Notes: generated from the sequence alone by a model not told the origin. A stretch of DNA of 64,000 nucleotides from Doryteuthis pealeii (GCA_023376005.1 CM042151.1:78874944-78938943), one strand, 5' to 3'; positions 28,850 through 40,626 are shown, counted from the stretch's first letter. Numbers and translations: made by a program.

Positions 28850-29990
28850 GTTTTAATGTAATAAAATATCATATTAAATTAGAAAAGCTAATGAAACTAA
28901 ATAAGAATGCAGATAAAAAGATTTGAAACAGAAAAGGGGCATAATAAAAAGATAGAACTGAACCTTACTCTTCCATCACTCCCGTCTTTGCTAAATTTTC
29001 CGAATTGAACTATTTTGTTAAAATAGGAAGTAAAGAATAAAATTACAGTTCTTTCTTTTTGTTAATGGATTTCTTTGAAGATTTATCCCAGAGATTTTGG
29101 TTCATATTCATTAAGATAAAACCAAACAATCAGAAATCAATAACACTAAAAACATATTTATTAAAATCAAATTTTTAATATGAATATGCCAATTAACCTT
29201 CCTGTTCACACTGTAAACTGCTATTTTGTTTATATATAAATACAATTGCGTATTATTAGTATGTAGATATGTCCAACATATCAAACTCCAGCTTTGACCG
29301 GGCGGTCCAGTGGCTTCGACCCTGGACGTTACAAGTTAACATCGTTGATCCCAGGGGGCCATCCCTCCTGGTAACACTTGCCCCCTTGATTTAAAGGAGC
29401 AGGGCTGGGTTTATTGCCCAGTGCCTGAGGCATGCCCCTTGAGGGGGGAATGCTGACAGGATCAATGCATTTTTTGTGCCTACCATCCATGAGTTTCGGC
29501 TTGTGTGTCGTCCCACATAAAAATGTCCTTTTATCACACCCTCATAAGTGGGATGAGAGGCAAATACCTCTAACTCCGATTTCAACTGGGGGGTTTAATG
29601 GCTTCGGTCTGGACCTTACAAGCTAACATCATTGATACCAGGAGGCCATCACACCAAACAAATTTAAAGGGGCAGGGCTAGGTTTATTGCCCAGTACCCG
29701 AGCCACCCCCCCCTTGAGGAGGAGTGTCGACAGGATCAACGTATTTTTTTGCATCCGCCACCAATGAGGTTTGGTTCATGGGTGGTCCCACATTAATAGG
29801 GCCTTGTGCCTAACCCATACACGTGGAGTATGTGGTAAATATCTAGTATGTAGATATGGTCAACAGTATTAATAATGTAAAACAATCTTAATAATTGGGG
29901 TTTAAATAAAAAATAAAATCATAAAGAATGTGATGTAGATAACAAAGGGAATTGTGACTTGAGTAGTGATATAGTTTTGGTTACAAACAC
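28850..29990 (+). repeat. dispersed repeat interrupted by a SINE dimer
   Basis: Second copy of 2115-2490. It is continuous except for the 572-bp insertion at 29272-29843. Confidence 0.7.
29272..29843 (+). mobile_element. dimeric SINE with 15-bp target duplication
   Basis: TAGTATGTAGATATG occurs at 29257-29271 and 29844-29858, while the empty copy near 2400 lacks the insert. The insert is two diverged monomers of about 285 bp. Each has GGCTTCG-CCTGGACSTTACAAGYTAACATC, GGCAGGGCTRGGTTTATTGCCCAGT, GACAGGATCAA and a GTCCCACAT tail. A head-to-tail dimer moved as one unit. A piece of a third copy is at 32285-32465. Confidence 0.8.
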
Positions 29991-30150
29991 ACCATCTCCA
30001 TTATATTAAGATGATAGAAGGGGGTTGACACCATCCCCCCAAAAAAAACAACTAATTAGCATAATTTTATACTGTGCATATGCATATTCTTTTATAGATC
30101 TGTCTAAGGTGAAAGAATGGTGAGGTTTTTTTTTCATTCATTTTTTGAAT

Positions 30151-31646
30151 ATCTATTAATAATGGAGATTCGCTTCTGGTTTTTGTCTGTAACAAAAACT
30201 ACATCACTGCTTACGTCACACTACCTAAAATCGTCATAACAGAATAAATACACTCAAAATTTGAGCATGCAATGTTAGACAGTCCTCATTGTTTTTTTTA
30301 AAACAAGTTTTAATAAATACATACCTGGTATTATCTATCTATATACAGTTTGTTTTATTTTAATATATATTTAAAGTTTTCAGAACTAAGTTTCCATTTC
30401 AATTTTTTTATTTTTTACTCCTTTAATAAATTTATTCTATTTTTTACTCCTTTAATAAATTTGATGATTTTACTTATGATACAAACTCTGATATTAAATT
30501 TTCAACTCCCATCCCCTCAGGTACTATTTATTTTATGTTGCCCAGAGGGCGTTTTTTATTTTGCTAGTTTATATAATAAAGCCAAAAAAACAGTATTATT
30601 AGGAAAATGAAGACTAGACCTCAAATCAATGCAAAGAAAATTACTATGTTGGTTTAGAACAAAGGGGGAATTAGGGAAAATATGTCACACTCTCTCTGTT
30701 ACCAACCTCTCTGCAAAACAGGATGTGACACAAGGTCAATTTTTAAGCAAAGTTTAACAGGTTATAATTCAGAGTTTTCCTTCTCCAAGACTGGTTGCCA
30801 TACCAAAGTTAAAGAGCTAAGTTTACTCTATTATTTACCCATAGCTGGAGGGAGAATAGTTGGATGCATACCTTTCCTTATGTTTAAAAAAAAAAAAACA
30901 ACACACACACACACACATCATGTAGTATAAATGGGGACGTGAACGTAAAAAAGAATTTTTTCCATTCATTAAAATTAGATTCCAAGAATTTTCGGGAAAA
31001 ATTACATCACAGTTTTAATTAAGATGCTGACGTTAGTCAGTGTTTTAAAGTATGTCTTTTCTTTCCTCATATTTGAATATCAACAAAAGCACACATACCA
31101 AAAGCAGAGGCTCACAGACTTTTGTTTTCATCAATAATTTATTTTCCCTTAAAGCAAGAAAGCCCTGAGGAAGGTTTGTTAAACAAACTGAAACACTTCA
31201 GTGTCAGCCTGTTAAACATCATTCATTAATGAAACTTGTTTTTTCAATTTTTATAACTAGCAAAATAAAAAACGCCCTCCAGGCAATGTAAAGATAGATT
31301 TTTGAAACATATTGCCTGAGGGGTGGGAGTAAAAAATTCAATGTCAGCGAGTTTGTACCCTAAGTAAGTAAAATCAAATTCATTGAAGGATTAAAAAATA
31401 AAACAATTTGAAATGTAAACTTTAAATATGTATTAAAATAAAACAAAACTATATATAGATATATAATACCAGTCATGTATTTATTAAAACTTGTTTTAAA
31501 AAATAATGAGGACTGTCTAATGTTGCATGTTTAAATTTTGAGTGTATTTATTGTATGTTATGACGATTTTGGGTAATGTGATGTAAGCAGTGACTTAGTT
31601 TTTGTTACAGACAAAAACCGGAAGCGAATCTCCATTATTAATAGAT
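30151..31646. mobile_element. 1.5-kb element with ~420-bp terminal inverted repeats
   Basis: The left 30151-30575 (ATCTATTAATAATGGAGATTCGC ... GAGGGCGTTTTTTATTTTGCTAG) is repeated inverted at 31248-31646 (CTAGCAAAATAAAAAACGCCCTC ... GCGAATCTCCATTATTAATAGAT). The centre holds an inverted family II SINE body (30685-30880) and an (AC)n run. No transposase frame is seen. The 86-residue frame at 30350-30610 lies within the left arm. Confidence 0.8.
30685..30880 (-). mobile_element. family II SINE body, inverted
   Basis: GGATGTGACACAAGGTCAATTT, GGTTATAATTCAGAGTTTTCCTT and TACCCATAGCTGGAGGGAG are the reverse complement of the 4.3-kb SINE body. It sits between the arms of the long-TIR element. Confidence 0.7.
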
Positions 31647-31649
31647 GTG

Positions 31650-32150
31650 AAATGATACCAGCCTTGTCCAGGGTTTGAACTCAGTTACTTTGTCCATTTC
31701 TTACACCAGGCTGTATGCCATTTTGTATAATGATTTATTCAGCTTTATTAAAAACAGAAAAAAGTTACAAAAGAAAAGCTCTCTTGTATCAACATACCTG
31801 ATATAGAAACTTGACACTGGACAATTTTAGAGCCATCTTCAGTTCACAGACTCTAGCACAATTAATTTGATTGTCATATTTTCAAGGGCCTCACAGTGTT
31901 TCAGTCCAGTCCTAGAAAGATAAAAATTTTGGAAAATTATAATCAAATTATAGCATTAAAATTTCTTTTAGTATTTCTAGTATTATTTAACAGAAAAACC
32001 TTTTTCTCAGTTATACCTTACCCAACAAGAAACTACAAAAAAAAGCATGATATTTATTTAGAATAGCTCTCTGGAAAAACGTCTGCAGTATTGTTAAAGA
32101 AAAAAAAAAAAAGAAAAAAAGAAAATCCTCCACGTGACAAACAGGTTAGG
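31650..32150. other. no supported gene
   Basis: AT-rich with poly-A at 32100-32112. I see nothing recognisable. Confidence 0.35.
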
Positions 32151-32159
32151 TAAGTACCT

Positions 32160-32465
32160 TGGACATCCCATCATTATATCATGCTTAGCAAGCTAATCTC
32201 GTAGATCCATTAATACTGAATAGTGAGTTTGATACTTGCTAAAAGCCCATACTTGCGACCTTAAGTCACATTCTACCCAAAGTGATCGGATTGGGTAATA
32301 AAGCATGGTCTCAGCCCTGCCCCCTCAAGCAGCACCTGCCTGCTAGCCTAACAGGGTTAAGGGTCAGGTTTATTGCCTGGTGCACTCCTCAAAAGGAATA
32401 CTAATGGGAATATGCAGGTTTTACTTTGGCCGTTTCATGAGATTGTTAGTGTGTGGTTCTCCATT
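32160..32465 (+). mobile_element. SINE fragments
   Basis: 32165-32295 has a tRNA-like head (ATCATGCTTAGCAAGCTAATC, GAGTTTGATACTTGC). 32285-32465 matches a monomer of the 29-kb dimer (GGGTCAGGTTTATTGCCTGGTGC). Confidence 0.5.
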
Positions 32466-32729
32466 TATATAAAAAAAAAAAAAAAAAAAAAAAGAAAAAT
32501 ACGCTACATAAATTATTCATCTTTAAGAATACAAACCCTGAAAACATTTTAAATTTTATTAAAAAAAGCAACCTTTTCAACAAAATATAACAGAACATAA
32601 CCAATTATCTCCATAGAACCACTACTTTAAAGTCTGAAATCCAAAATAACCTTTTTGGCATTAAATGACCCACAGAGGTTCATATGCCGTTAAACAAAAC
32701 TCAAACTCAAAATAAATTATTTTTTTACT

Positions 32730-33080
32730 TTTAAGAAAATAACTTTCAAATCACTTTTTGGGGGCATTGAATTTTAATTTTTAAAAAATTCTTTTATATG
32801 TTCTTCAGGATTTGATCTTTCTAGAAATGTAAAAATTAGGGACTGGAATTTTATTTTCTTCAAATGATTGTTCAAATCATTATCATTCTGAATTGATAAA
32901 CCTTTTTTTGATCAAGTTTTTTTTTATTATATTCATTATAAAATTATGTCATCGATGAATAAAGTAGTGAAAATTTCATTAAAATCGGACTATTCCCTGA
33001 TTTTTGGTAATAGTTTGAAAATTAACATCTTTTTATTACCTCCCCTTACGGATTTTGTCAGTCCCTATATAACATTTACG
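32730..33080 (+). mobile_element. fragment of orphan element X
   Basis: TTTCATTAAAATCGGACTATTCCCTGATTTTTGGTAAT and the end TTTTGTCAGTCCCTATA match the end region of element X (17090-17201). Confidence 0.65.
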
Positions 33081-33397
33081 TTCTCTCCAGTGACCAGACA
33101 ATAACAACCAACTTTTAAAAGTCAGTGTAGGTGCCAATTTAATTACTACTAGTCTGTAGTACATACACTTTTTTTAAGTTTAAAGAAAGATCATGCGTAT
33201 AAATAAAAAGAACTGTACATTACAATTCATTATAACTGGTGTAAAAATGGTGGGAGGTAAAAAAAAGAAAAAGAAAAGACAAACAAACATAATAACAAAT
33301 AAAAACATATTAATACAAAAAAATTTAAAAAAAGGAATACAAACAGCAGTACGAGGTATATTTCACAAAATGTTCTAAGAACAATTATTTACTAAAC

Positions 33398-33779
33398 GGC
33401 TGAACTTGCACAAAGGTGTTAAAATTAGGGTGACCCAGAAAAAACAGAACCCAAATTATTTATTTATTTTCCCATTAAACCAACCTTAACCCCTAAGCCT
33501 AACTCTAACCCCTAACCCTAAACCCCCATAGTTAAAATTAACAGTTTTATTACAAAATTTTGGGTTCTGTTTTTTTTTTTTTTTGGGGGGGGGTCACCCT
33601 GTATACCGGTGACCCAGAAAAAACAGAACCCAAATTATTTATTCATTTTCCCATTAAACTAACCTAAACCCAACCCAAACCCTAACCCCTCATAGTTAAA
33701 ATTAAGTTTTATTACAAAATTTGTGGGTTCTGTTTTTTCTGGGTCAATCTAATTTTGACACCTTTGTGTAAGTTCAGCC
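33398..33779. mobile_element. TIR element T with telomere-like core, copy 1
   Basis: GGCTGAACTTGCACAAAGG and its inverse CCTTTGTGTAAGTTCAGCC are the ends. TACTAAAC is duplicated at 33390-33397 and 33780-33787, an 8-bp TSD as made by hAT transposases. Inside are two hairpin units (GTGACCCAGAAAAAACAGAACCC ... GGGTTCTGTTTTTTCTGGGTCAC), each with CCCTAA-like repeats (33486-33525, 33668-33690) in its loop. Confidence 0.85.
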
Positions 33780-33789
33780 TACTAAACTT

Positions 33790-36070
33790 AGCTGCAGCAC
33801 GACTTATTATTATTATTTTTTTAATAATATAATATATAAAATATGTAATTATTTTACCTAATATTTTTTTTTTTTTTAAATCAGGAAGTGACAAGATCAC
33901 CTTGTACAAATGACGTTCTTGATTTCTATATAGGCTTGACATTTGTCAGACATCAAGTCATGATAGAAATCCAGACTTTTATAATAAAAAATAAATAAAT
34001 AAAAATAAATCCCAAAAGTACTTCTTCAATTTGCAACAATTCACCAAATGGTCATTATTTTATTTCTTTAGTTTTTCATTCTTTAATGTGTAGAGGTCGA
34101 TTTTTGATTTAACTGTGTATTCTTTTCTAAATGAAGCATATCACTGAAATTTTTAAAGTCTACTGGATACCAGATGATATGGTAAATCTAAGTACTACGT
34201 TTTTGGTATATAAAAACAAAATTACAGTAAATTTATGAGTGAGCTATTCTGTACTACATTAACAGATTTAATAGAATTTTTAAAAGATTCAATGTCAGGA
34301 TGACTTATGAAAGTCAAGATAAATTTTGAAAATATATGCAACTTTCTGGCAATCGCTTGATTTAATGACACAAAATCAAAAATGGTAAGTCTCAAACTAA
34401 AGCATATACAATATACATACAATAAGAATACCGAACATTTCTTTAAATTAAATTTCCTTTCATATGTAGTGTTCAATTTCATGTGAGTAATGATCGATCT
34501 CCTCATTCTAGAACAAAACTTTTCGTTGGCATTTCTTGATAGTCCACTTTTATTTGTTATCAAACGTGAGTCACTAGTCAAATGTCAAGTGATAGTATTT
34601 CTAGTTTTAATTTATTTATTGTATGTATAATATTTAATTATTGCAATATGAGTTTAGAAGAAAAAAGTGAAAGAAAAAGAAAAAAATAAGGGGAAGTAAT
34701 TTGTATATCAAAATTTGAAGAAAAAAAATTAATTAAAAGTTTAGTCTGCGTAAATAATAAAATCATAATCCTCCAGTTATCCAAATTTTAGCATATATAT
34801 ATATATAAACAGACTGAATACAAATGCAAATTTTCAGTTTTATAAATAAAAAAGAAGGAAAAAAAGTGAATGATTTTCAAATTTCGCCATGTTTTTAAGA
34901 AAGAGATTTATTTTGCTGATAATTTCCTATTTTACGTTCGTAAAATCAAAATATATAAGCGAACTAAAATTTCCAGTAAATTGTACAAATTTAACGAATA
35001 CCCGATTTATTTATTTACACGTACTGCATTACAAAGTTTTACCATCGTTAATATTTCCTCGATCATTTGTTCACGTTGTTCACATTCTACGTTTGACACA
35101 GAAGATAATGTTTTTCTTTATAAATTGACGGCAAGAACACCACTGAATAAAAATCGATGAAGCCGGCATAGATCGAACCACTGTTATAATTGTATGCTTT
35201 TCGTTAATTACCTGCGGTGCTATTAATATTTCATTTGTATTTACAATAAAATGAGGAACTGCACAGTGTCCACGAAGCATGCTTATATTTATAGTAATAA
35301 TGCAACTCATTTTAAAGCAAAAACCAAAATTAGTTCCGAGTTAAACAAATTCGATTTTACGAACGTTATGATTCTTCTGATCTCTATATTCCGTAACGTT
35401 AATAAAAAAAACTAAAATTACTTACCTTCAAATCATTCAATTTGAAAAAAAAAAAAAAATCAAAGCGAAAAATAAACGTTACTTTCTGGACACGAAGCAG
35501 AACAAAGAATACACAACAACCGGTGAATAAGAAAAACTGGTTCCTTACTTTAAAAATATTCATTGTTAATTTTTTGTAAAAGTTTTAGCACTTTCAAAAT
35601 TCAAGAAATAGAAGATAAAGTTTAAAGTCTCACTATGTCGCATCATCAGTGGTGTTTGGTTCATCAGTGCTGCTTTATTTCTTGTAAAAATAAATAGCCT
35701 GCAAGTACGTACCACAAAGAAGTGGTCCATGAGCTGTAGAGGAAAGAATGAAAGAGAGAATCGGTGGCTGCTGGCGCTATTTTAGCATGAGCTGATGTTC
35801 TTACTTCTCCCAACATGATTGACACGCGTGCTTTCTTATATATATATAAAAAAAAATGACACCGGACGTTTCGGTCTTGACCTTTTAACTGCGCTATGAT
35901 TTTAAAAATGAAAATTATTTACAAGATAAAATTCAGAATAAAATCATTATATGAATTTAATAGACGTTAATTCATTTTTTTTAAATTATTGTTTTAGTTT
36001 TATAAATATTCATTTTAACTTCTTGCAACTGATATTTAAAAAAAAATTATAGCTATTTTTACATAAAAGA
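33790..36070. other. AT-rich, no supported gene
   Basis: The longest frames (34222-34581 minus, 119 residues; 34870-35160 plus, 96 residues) show no domain I recognise and overlap frames on the other strand. A TA tract lies at 34795-34806 and a poly-A at 35445-35458. I annotate no gene. Confidence 0.4.
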
Positions 36071-36087
36071 AAAATCAAGGATAATTA

Positions 36088-36468
36088 GGCTGAACTTGCA
36101 CAAAGGTGTCAAAATTAGAGAGACCCAGAAAAAACAGAACCCACAAAATTTGTAATAAAACTGTTAATTTTAACTATGGGGGTCTAGGGTTAAGGGTTAG
36201 GGTTAGGGTTGGGGTTTAAGGTTAGTTTAATGGGAAAATGAATAAATAATTTGGGTTCTGTTTTTTCTGGGTCACCCTGTATACTAATGACCACAAAAAA
36301 CAGAACCCACAAATTTTGTAATAAAACTGTTAATTTTAACTTGGGGGGTTTAGGGTTAGGGGTTAGGGTCAGATTGGGGTTTAAGGTTAGTTTAATGGGA
36401 AAATAAATAATTTGGGTTCTGTTTTTTCTGGGTCACCCTAATTTTGACACCTTTGTGCAAGTTCAGCC
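36088..36468. mobile_element. TIR element T, copy 2
   Basis: Same ends and two internal units, with TTAGGG-like repeats at 36181-36226 and 36347-36390. The flanking duplication is AATCAAGGATAATTA (36073-36087, 36469-36483), 15 bp and not the 8 bp of copies 1 and 3. Confidence 0.85.
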
Positions 36469-36720
36469 AATCAAGGATAATTAATGTATGTTTTTGTTTA
36501 CTGTAGTTTACTAATTACTTTTTTTCATAGCAATAGTATCACTACTACTGCACTTACTTCAACCAATGAGAATTTTTTTTTTTGTCTTTTTAATAAATGA
36601 AGAAAATTAAATGGGTTAACATTATTTACTAAATGCTAAAAATTGTAAGTTTTAAGAGCAACTTTTAGTGTGAAGTTTAGGCTCAAGAATAGGTTCAAGA
36701 TTTTATATATACATACAGAC

Positions 36721-36994
36721 AAATAAGGAATGAAAGAACAAAACTCAGACAAAAATGTATAGTATATTTCGCATAGATGTCCTCTATAACCAATCAAATC
36801 TTTCCATCACCACAAAACTTACCCACCTACCTACTTCGCCCTTCTATAAAACACTTGTATGATCCTAATAATTCAATAAAGCAGAAGCTGAGTCACTACT
36901 CCAGCGAAATATACTACACATTTTTGTCTGAGTTTTGTTCTTTCATTCCTTATTTTACCTCATTCTGTCGGATTCATTCCAACTCCTTTTCCTC
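36721..36994. mobile_element. element with 53-bp inverted segment and 14-bp direct flanks
   Basis: AAATAAGGAATGAAAGAACAAAAC... (36721-36773) is inverted at 36904-36957. ATATACATACAGAC stands at 36707-36720 and 36995-37008. Confidence 0.65.
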
Positions 36995-37212
36995 ATATAC
37001 ATACAGACATGACTGAAGTAAATAGACATCCATATAAACTTGGATGTTTATTTAAAATATTAATTATCAAATGAAAGTTGTACAATAAAGAACTAATACT
37101 TAGTTGACATCCCTTTTGCATTTTTTAATGCAAGGGTCCTTTTAAGCCTGATCTGTTCATGAACATTATTGTGAGAGATTTCTAGCCATGTTTTACACCA
37201 TAATCTTAAAAG

Positions 37213-37638
37213 GGCTGAACTTATACAAAGGTGTCAAAATTAGGGTGACCCAGAAAAAACAGAACCCAAATTATTTATTTTCCCATTAAACTAACCTTAA
37301 ACCCCAACCCCAACCCTAACCCTAACCCTAAACCCTAAGCCTAAGCCTAACTCCTAACCCTTATCTCCCCTAGTTAAAATTAACAGTTTTATTACAAAAT
37401 TTGTGGGTTCTGTTTTTTCTGGGTCACCTTGTATACCGGTGACCCAGAAAAAACAAAACCCAAATTATTTATCAATTTTCCCATTAAACTAACCCTAAAC
37501 CCCAACCCTAACCCTAATCCTAACCCTAAACCCTAACCCTAGATCCCCATAGTTAAAATTAACAGTTTTATTACAAAATTTGTGGGTTCTGTTTATTCTG
37601 GGTCACTCTAATTTTGACACCTTTGTGCAAGTTCATCC
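37213..37638. mobile_element. TIR element T, copy 3
   Basis: Ends GGCTGAACTTATACAAAGG and CCTTTGTGCAAGTTCATCC; TSD CTTAAAAG at 37205-37212 and 37639-37646 (8 bp). It has the largest telomere-like cores: CCCTAACCCTAACCCTAAACCC around 37312-37340, and a similar block at 37497-37545. Confidence 0.85.
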
Positions 37639-37744
37639 CTTAAAAGTTCTGCTTTTGAAGATGGTTTCTGATTTTTTTCAAATTTTTCGGTCTGTAAGAT
37701 TTAAGCTTCTTATGATAAGTTGGAAGGCTCAGAGTAACTTTCCA

Positions 37745-38170
37745 ATGGGGGTACATGTGTGTACATGAAATATTCTGACAAAGGAGTTAGAAGATATTAA
37801 CAAACATATTAACGTGAGCACATAGAAATACATTCATGACAGGAATACATATACTAATTCAAGGTACAAGATATGTATACAAAACAGATACATAAATGCA
37901 TTATAAAGGAAGTAGGATGTAGGACTTACGTCCTAAGGAATGTCACTTACTGATAGCTAAGTGGGGGGCTTTTCCCCCCACTTAAGGGTAAGAGGCACAA
38001 GCGCCTAAGGCATGTGAAGTGGTTGCCTGTCCCAGTGAAAGAGAACTCAGAATTCCCGGGCTGCTTCCTAAATACTCTAGCCACCTATTGGCGGAAACCT
38101 GCAGCAAGAGAAGATAACTCTTCTGGACCCCACATCAATCCAAACAGGGGCAGATAATCGCTATGGGCCT
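37745..38170 (-). repeat. LTR-like repeat (family of 45126, 53370, 62231)
   Basis: Shares GTACATG, TATACAAAACAGATACATAAATG, GTCACTTACT, a GC-rich hairpin (GGGGGGCTTTTCCCCCC), GAAAGAGAACTC and GATAATCGCTA with three other copies. On the minus strand a TATA-like TATTTAGGAAGC follows the expected order for an LTR promoter. Confidence 0.5.
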
Positions 38171-38189
38171 ATTATGGCCCAGAGGAAGC

Positions 38190-38402
38190 CGTGGTGTAAT
38201 AGTCATAGGAAATGGACTTGTCGACTCGAGTTCAAATCCTTCATGAACCTACAGTTCACATAGCACTAATACCCTTAGGAAATGTACAAATCCAACTATT
38301 CTTCCTCCAGTTATGGATAAATTGTAGGGTAGACTTGGGTCTTTAACCTTGGTTAGGCAACCAGTCTAGGAAAAGAAAAACTCTGAATTCAAACCTGGTC
38401 AC
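38190..38402 (+). mobile_element. tRNA-derived SINE (family II)
   Basis: GCCGTGGTGTAATAGTCATAGG and CGAGTTCAAATCC are A- and B-box-like; the body is as at 4.3 kb and 8.1 kb. Confidence 0.75.
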
Positions 38403-38454
38403 TACCAGAATATGCTCAGGCTTACTTAGTGATCTATTTCAATTTTTAAAAAAA

Positions 38455-38840
38455 TCTGTAATGTTTTAAAGTTTAAAAGGTGGCTGTGGTTATTCTTGGT
38501 GTGTGTTCCTTAGATTTGCTTTTAACCCCATCTTATTTGATGGTCATGCAGAAAAGGAAGGAATTCAAGGGGAAAAAAAGAAAGAGACAAACGCAAAAGG
38601 TGATTTAGGCTTTATTCTTGGGTCATAGCCAACACGTGGCAAGGAAATATCTCCCTGGCCAGCAGTAATGTCTAGATGCAGTTAATGCCTAAGTCAGAAT
38701 GCCCGAGAGCATCTCCTGGGAGTCAGAAGTGGCTCCTTTTTCCTGCACATGCTCAGGGGTTTTTTTCCGGTGAAGGCTCATGGGAGTTTGTTGTGTTTTT
38801 TATTCTAATATTATTTTAATCCCCACATATGATTACCCAC
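38455..38840 (+). repeat. repeat shared with 57700-58020
   Basis: GAAAAGGAAGGAATTC, AAAGAAAGAGACAAA, TTAGGCTTTATT, GGCAA-GAAATATCTCCCTGGC and TCATGGGA-TTTGTTG occur in the same order in both. At 57.7 kb the block follows a zinc-finger relic. Confidence 0.65.
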
Positions 38841-38920
38841 CACATTTTTCTGCTTGTGAGCTAAGAGGGGCTTCTTTCTTAGTGAGAAAATTTAAGATTC
38901 CTGAAGATGACATTAAACCT

Positions 38921-38922
<2 letters not shown>

Positions 38923-38984
<62 letters not shown>
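38923..38984. repeat. (GA)n microsatellite
   Basis: About 31 GA units. They generate a false ERERER / SLSLSL frame on either strand. Confidence 0.97.
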
Positions 38985-38988
<4 letters not shown>

Positions 38989-39180
38989 CCAAGCCTCTCT
39001 TGTTGATAACAAGGGTGAAAATGACACCAAGGTTTTGTGGGAAAGACAGAGTACAAGTGACTTCTAAAAGAAAGGAACTTTATTATCCCAGACAACTCTT
39101 TAAGCTGCAGCTACAGTTTCAACATTTTTCAACTGAATAATCCCTGAGCCTATTTTTTCTAATGGCATGTCTACCCATCC

Positions 39181-39505
39181 GATGTTAGGGAATTGTATAC
39201 ATTGTATATCTAAATTTACATTTTGTATAGCTGTTTGCACACAGTTGTATGGTTACAGGTATTCTTATTTAATCCTAATAATTTATCCATAACTTGAAGG
39301 TTTCAAGTCATTATTTATACTCAATAACAACTATTTGTTCATACACAGTTATATGGTATCAAGTATTCCTATCTAGTATAAATGATTTGCATACAGTTGT
39401 ATGGTTTTAAGTGTTCCTATCTTATCCTAATAATATATTCTCAATTTTATGGTTTCAAATAATTATTTCTATTCAATAATAATCATTTGTTTGCATACAG
39501 TTATA
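39181..39505 (+). repeat. diverged tandem monomers (ATATGGTTTCAAGTATTCC)
   Basis: Units of about 55-75 bases with CAGTTATATGGT-TCAAGTATTCCTATCTA recur here and at 40083-40215. The reverse complement is found at 50820-51260, 54195-54400 and 55505-55600. Confidence 0.65.
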
Positions 39506-39510
39506 TGGTT

Positions 39511-40078
39511 TTGTTTTGTTTTGTTTTACGGCATATCAACCTGTGGATCATTTAATGACGATAAAGTTTTGAAATAAATCAATTCTTAATGGATAATACA
39601 ATTTTTTTTATAAACACATTTTTCTATTTAACCCATACATGGGACCCTAACAGGTACTACCACTCCGGGTCAGAGTGGACCAGGAAACAATGGTGATGAA
39701 GGGGTGCTCCACATTCCCTAAACCTCCAAAAACTGGAACCTCACCATCAGATAGAGTTTAACATCATTCCCAGGACATGTAGACCCTTAGCCACCACCTT
39801 CTAGCACCCATATGATAAAAAGGGGTTGGGGCAATCATGTAGGTGCTAGGGCTTGACATGGCCAGCCAATTGATCGGAGGGGGCCTCTCCGACCACCCGT
39901 CTAGCCTAAGTAAGGGCCAAGTGGAGTATTGCAAGTCATGAACTGCTCAACCACCTGGGTTCTATCCTTAAGCATCACGGGTTGCTACCCATGGCCAACA
40001 GGTGGCCCTATTTGGGGGCATCTTACCCCTCTGCAGAGGTGCAGTCGGTGCATTCTAACACCCCAGCTGACAGGGCGG
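39511..40078 (-). mobile_element. 580-bp retroposon with 15-bp TSD
   Basis: ACAGTTATATGGTTT borders it at 39497-39511 and 40079-40093, so it inserted into a tandem monomer by target-primed reverse transcription. The (TTTTG)n end is the complement of the CAAAA tail. Confidence 0.85.
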
Positions 40079-40224
40079 ACAGTTATATGGTTTCAAGTAA
40101 CTGATTAAGACCCTTAGTAAACCATTCTACGTTCTGGTGACTATTCATAATACTATTTATTTTAACATATGGTATCAAGTATTCCTATCTATTATCAATA
40201 ATTTTCAAACAGATCTATTAGACC

Positions 40225-40370
40225 GATAGATGGGAACCTAATGGGTACTATCACTCTGGGTCTGAGACAACCTGTGAGAAATAGCAATAAAGAGGTACTC
40301 CACACTCCCTAGAGCAACAGAATTGGAGCCTCACCACCAGATATGGTTTAATGTCATATACAGGATCATT
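40225..40370 (-). mobile_element. old fragment of the 580-bp family
   Basis: GGGAACCTAATGGGTACTATCACTCTGGG and GGAGCCTCACCACCAGATA match with many changes. Confidence 0.6.
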
Positions 40371-40431
40371 GTTGCTTAACTTTAGTGATCTACAGGGAAC
40401 TGGTGCTTTCAGTGTGACTTGACCATTATAT

Positions 40432-40585
40432 AAAGTAAAGTAAAAAGTAAAGTTGGCAGAGTGACCTATTATAGGTATCACCAGGACAGCGAGAGAGTCT
40501 ATCCCTTTTCACTAGCACTAGACCAGGGAGATTGTTTTTTTTCTGGGGTGGAGCGCCTCACCTACTGTCACTTCCCCACTTTACT
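40432..40585 (-). mobile_element. family I SINE, 3' part
   Basis: AAAGTTGGCAGAGTGACCTATT and GAGAGTCTATCCCTTTTCACTAGC match the inverse of the 59-62 kb SINE tail; the tRNA head is missing. A (TA)n tract follows at 40590-40623. Confidence 0.65.
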
Positions 40586-40589
40586 GACC

Positions 40590-40623
<34 letters not shown>

Positions 40624-40626
<3 letters not shown>

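Noticed and set aside
34222..35310. Frames of 119, 96, 79 and 76 residues
   Set aside because: AT-rich composition, mutual overlap on both strands, no domain and no splice or start context that stands out.
33480..37545. A chromosome end or true telomere
   Set aside because: TTAGGG-like runs are short, degenerate and enclosed in TIR elements with target duplications.
38907..39140. Protein with an Arg-Glu repeat
   Set aside because: It is a (GA)n microsatellite read in frame.
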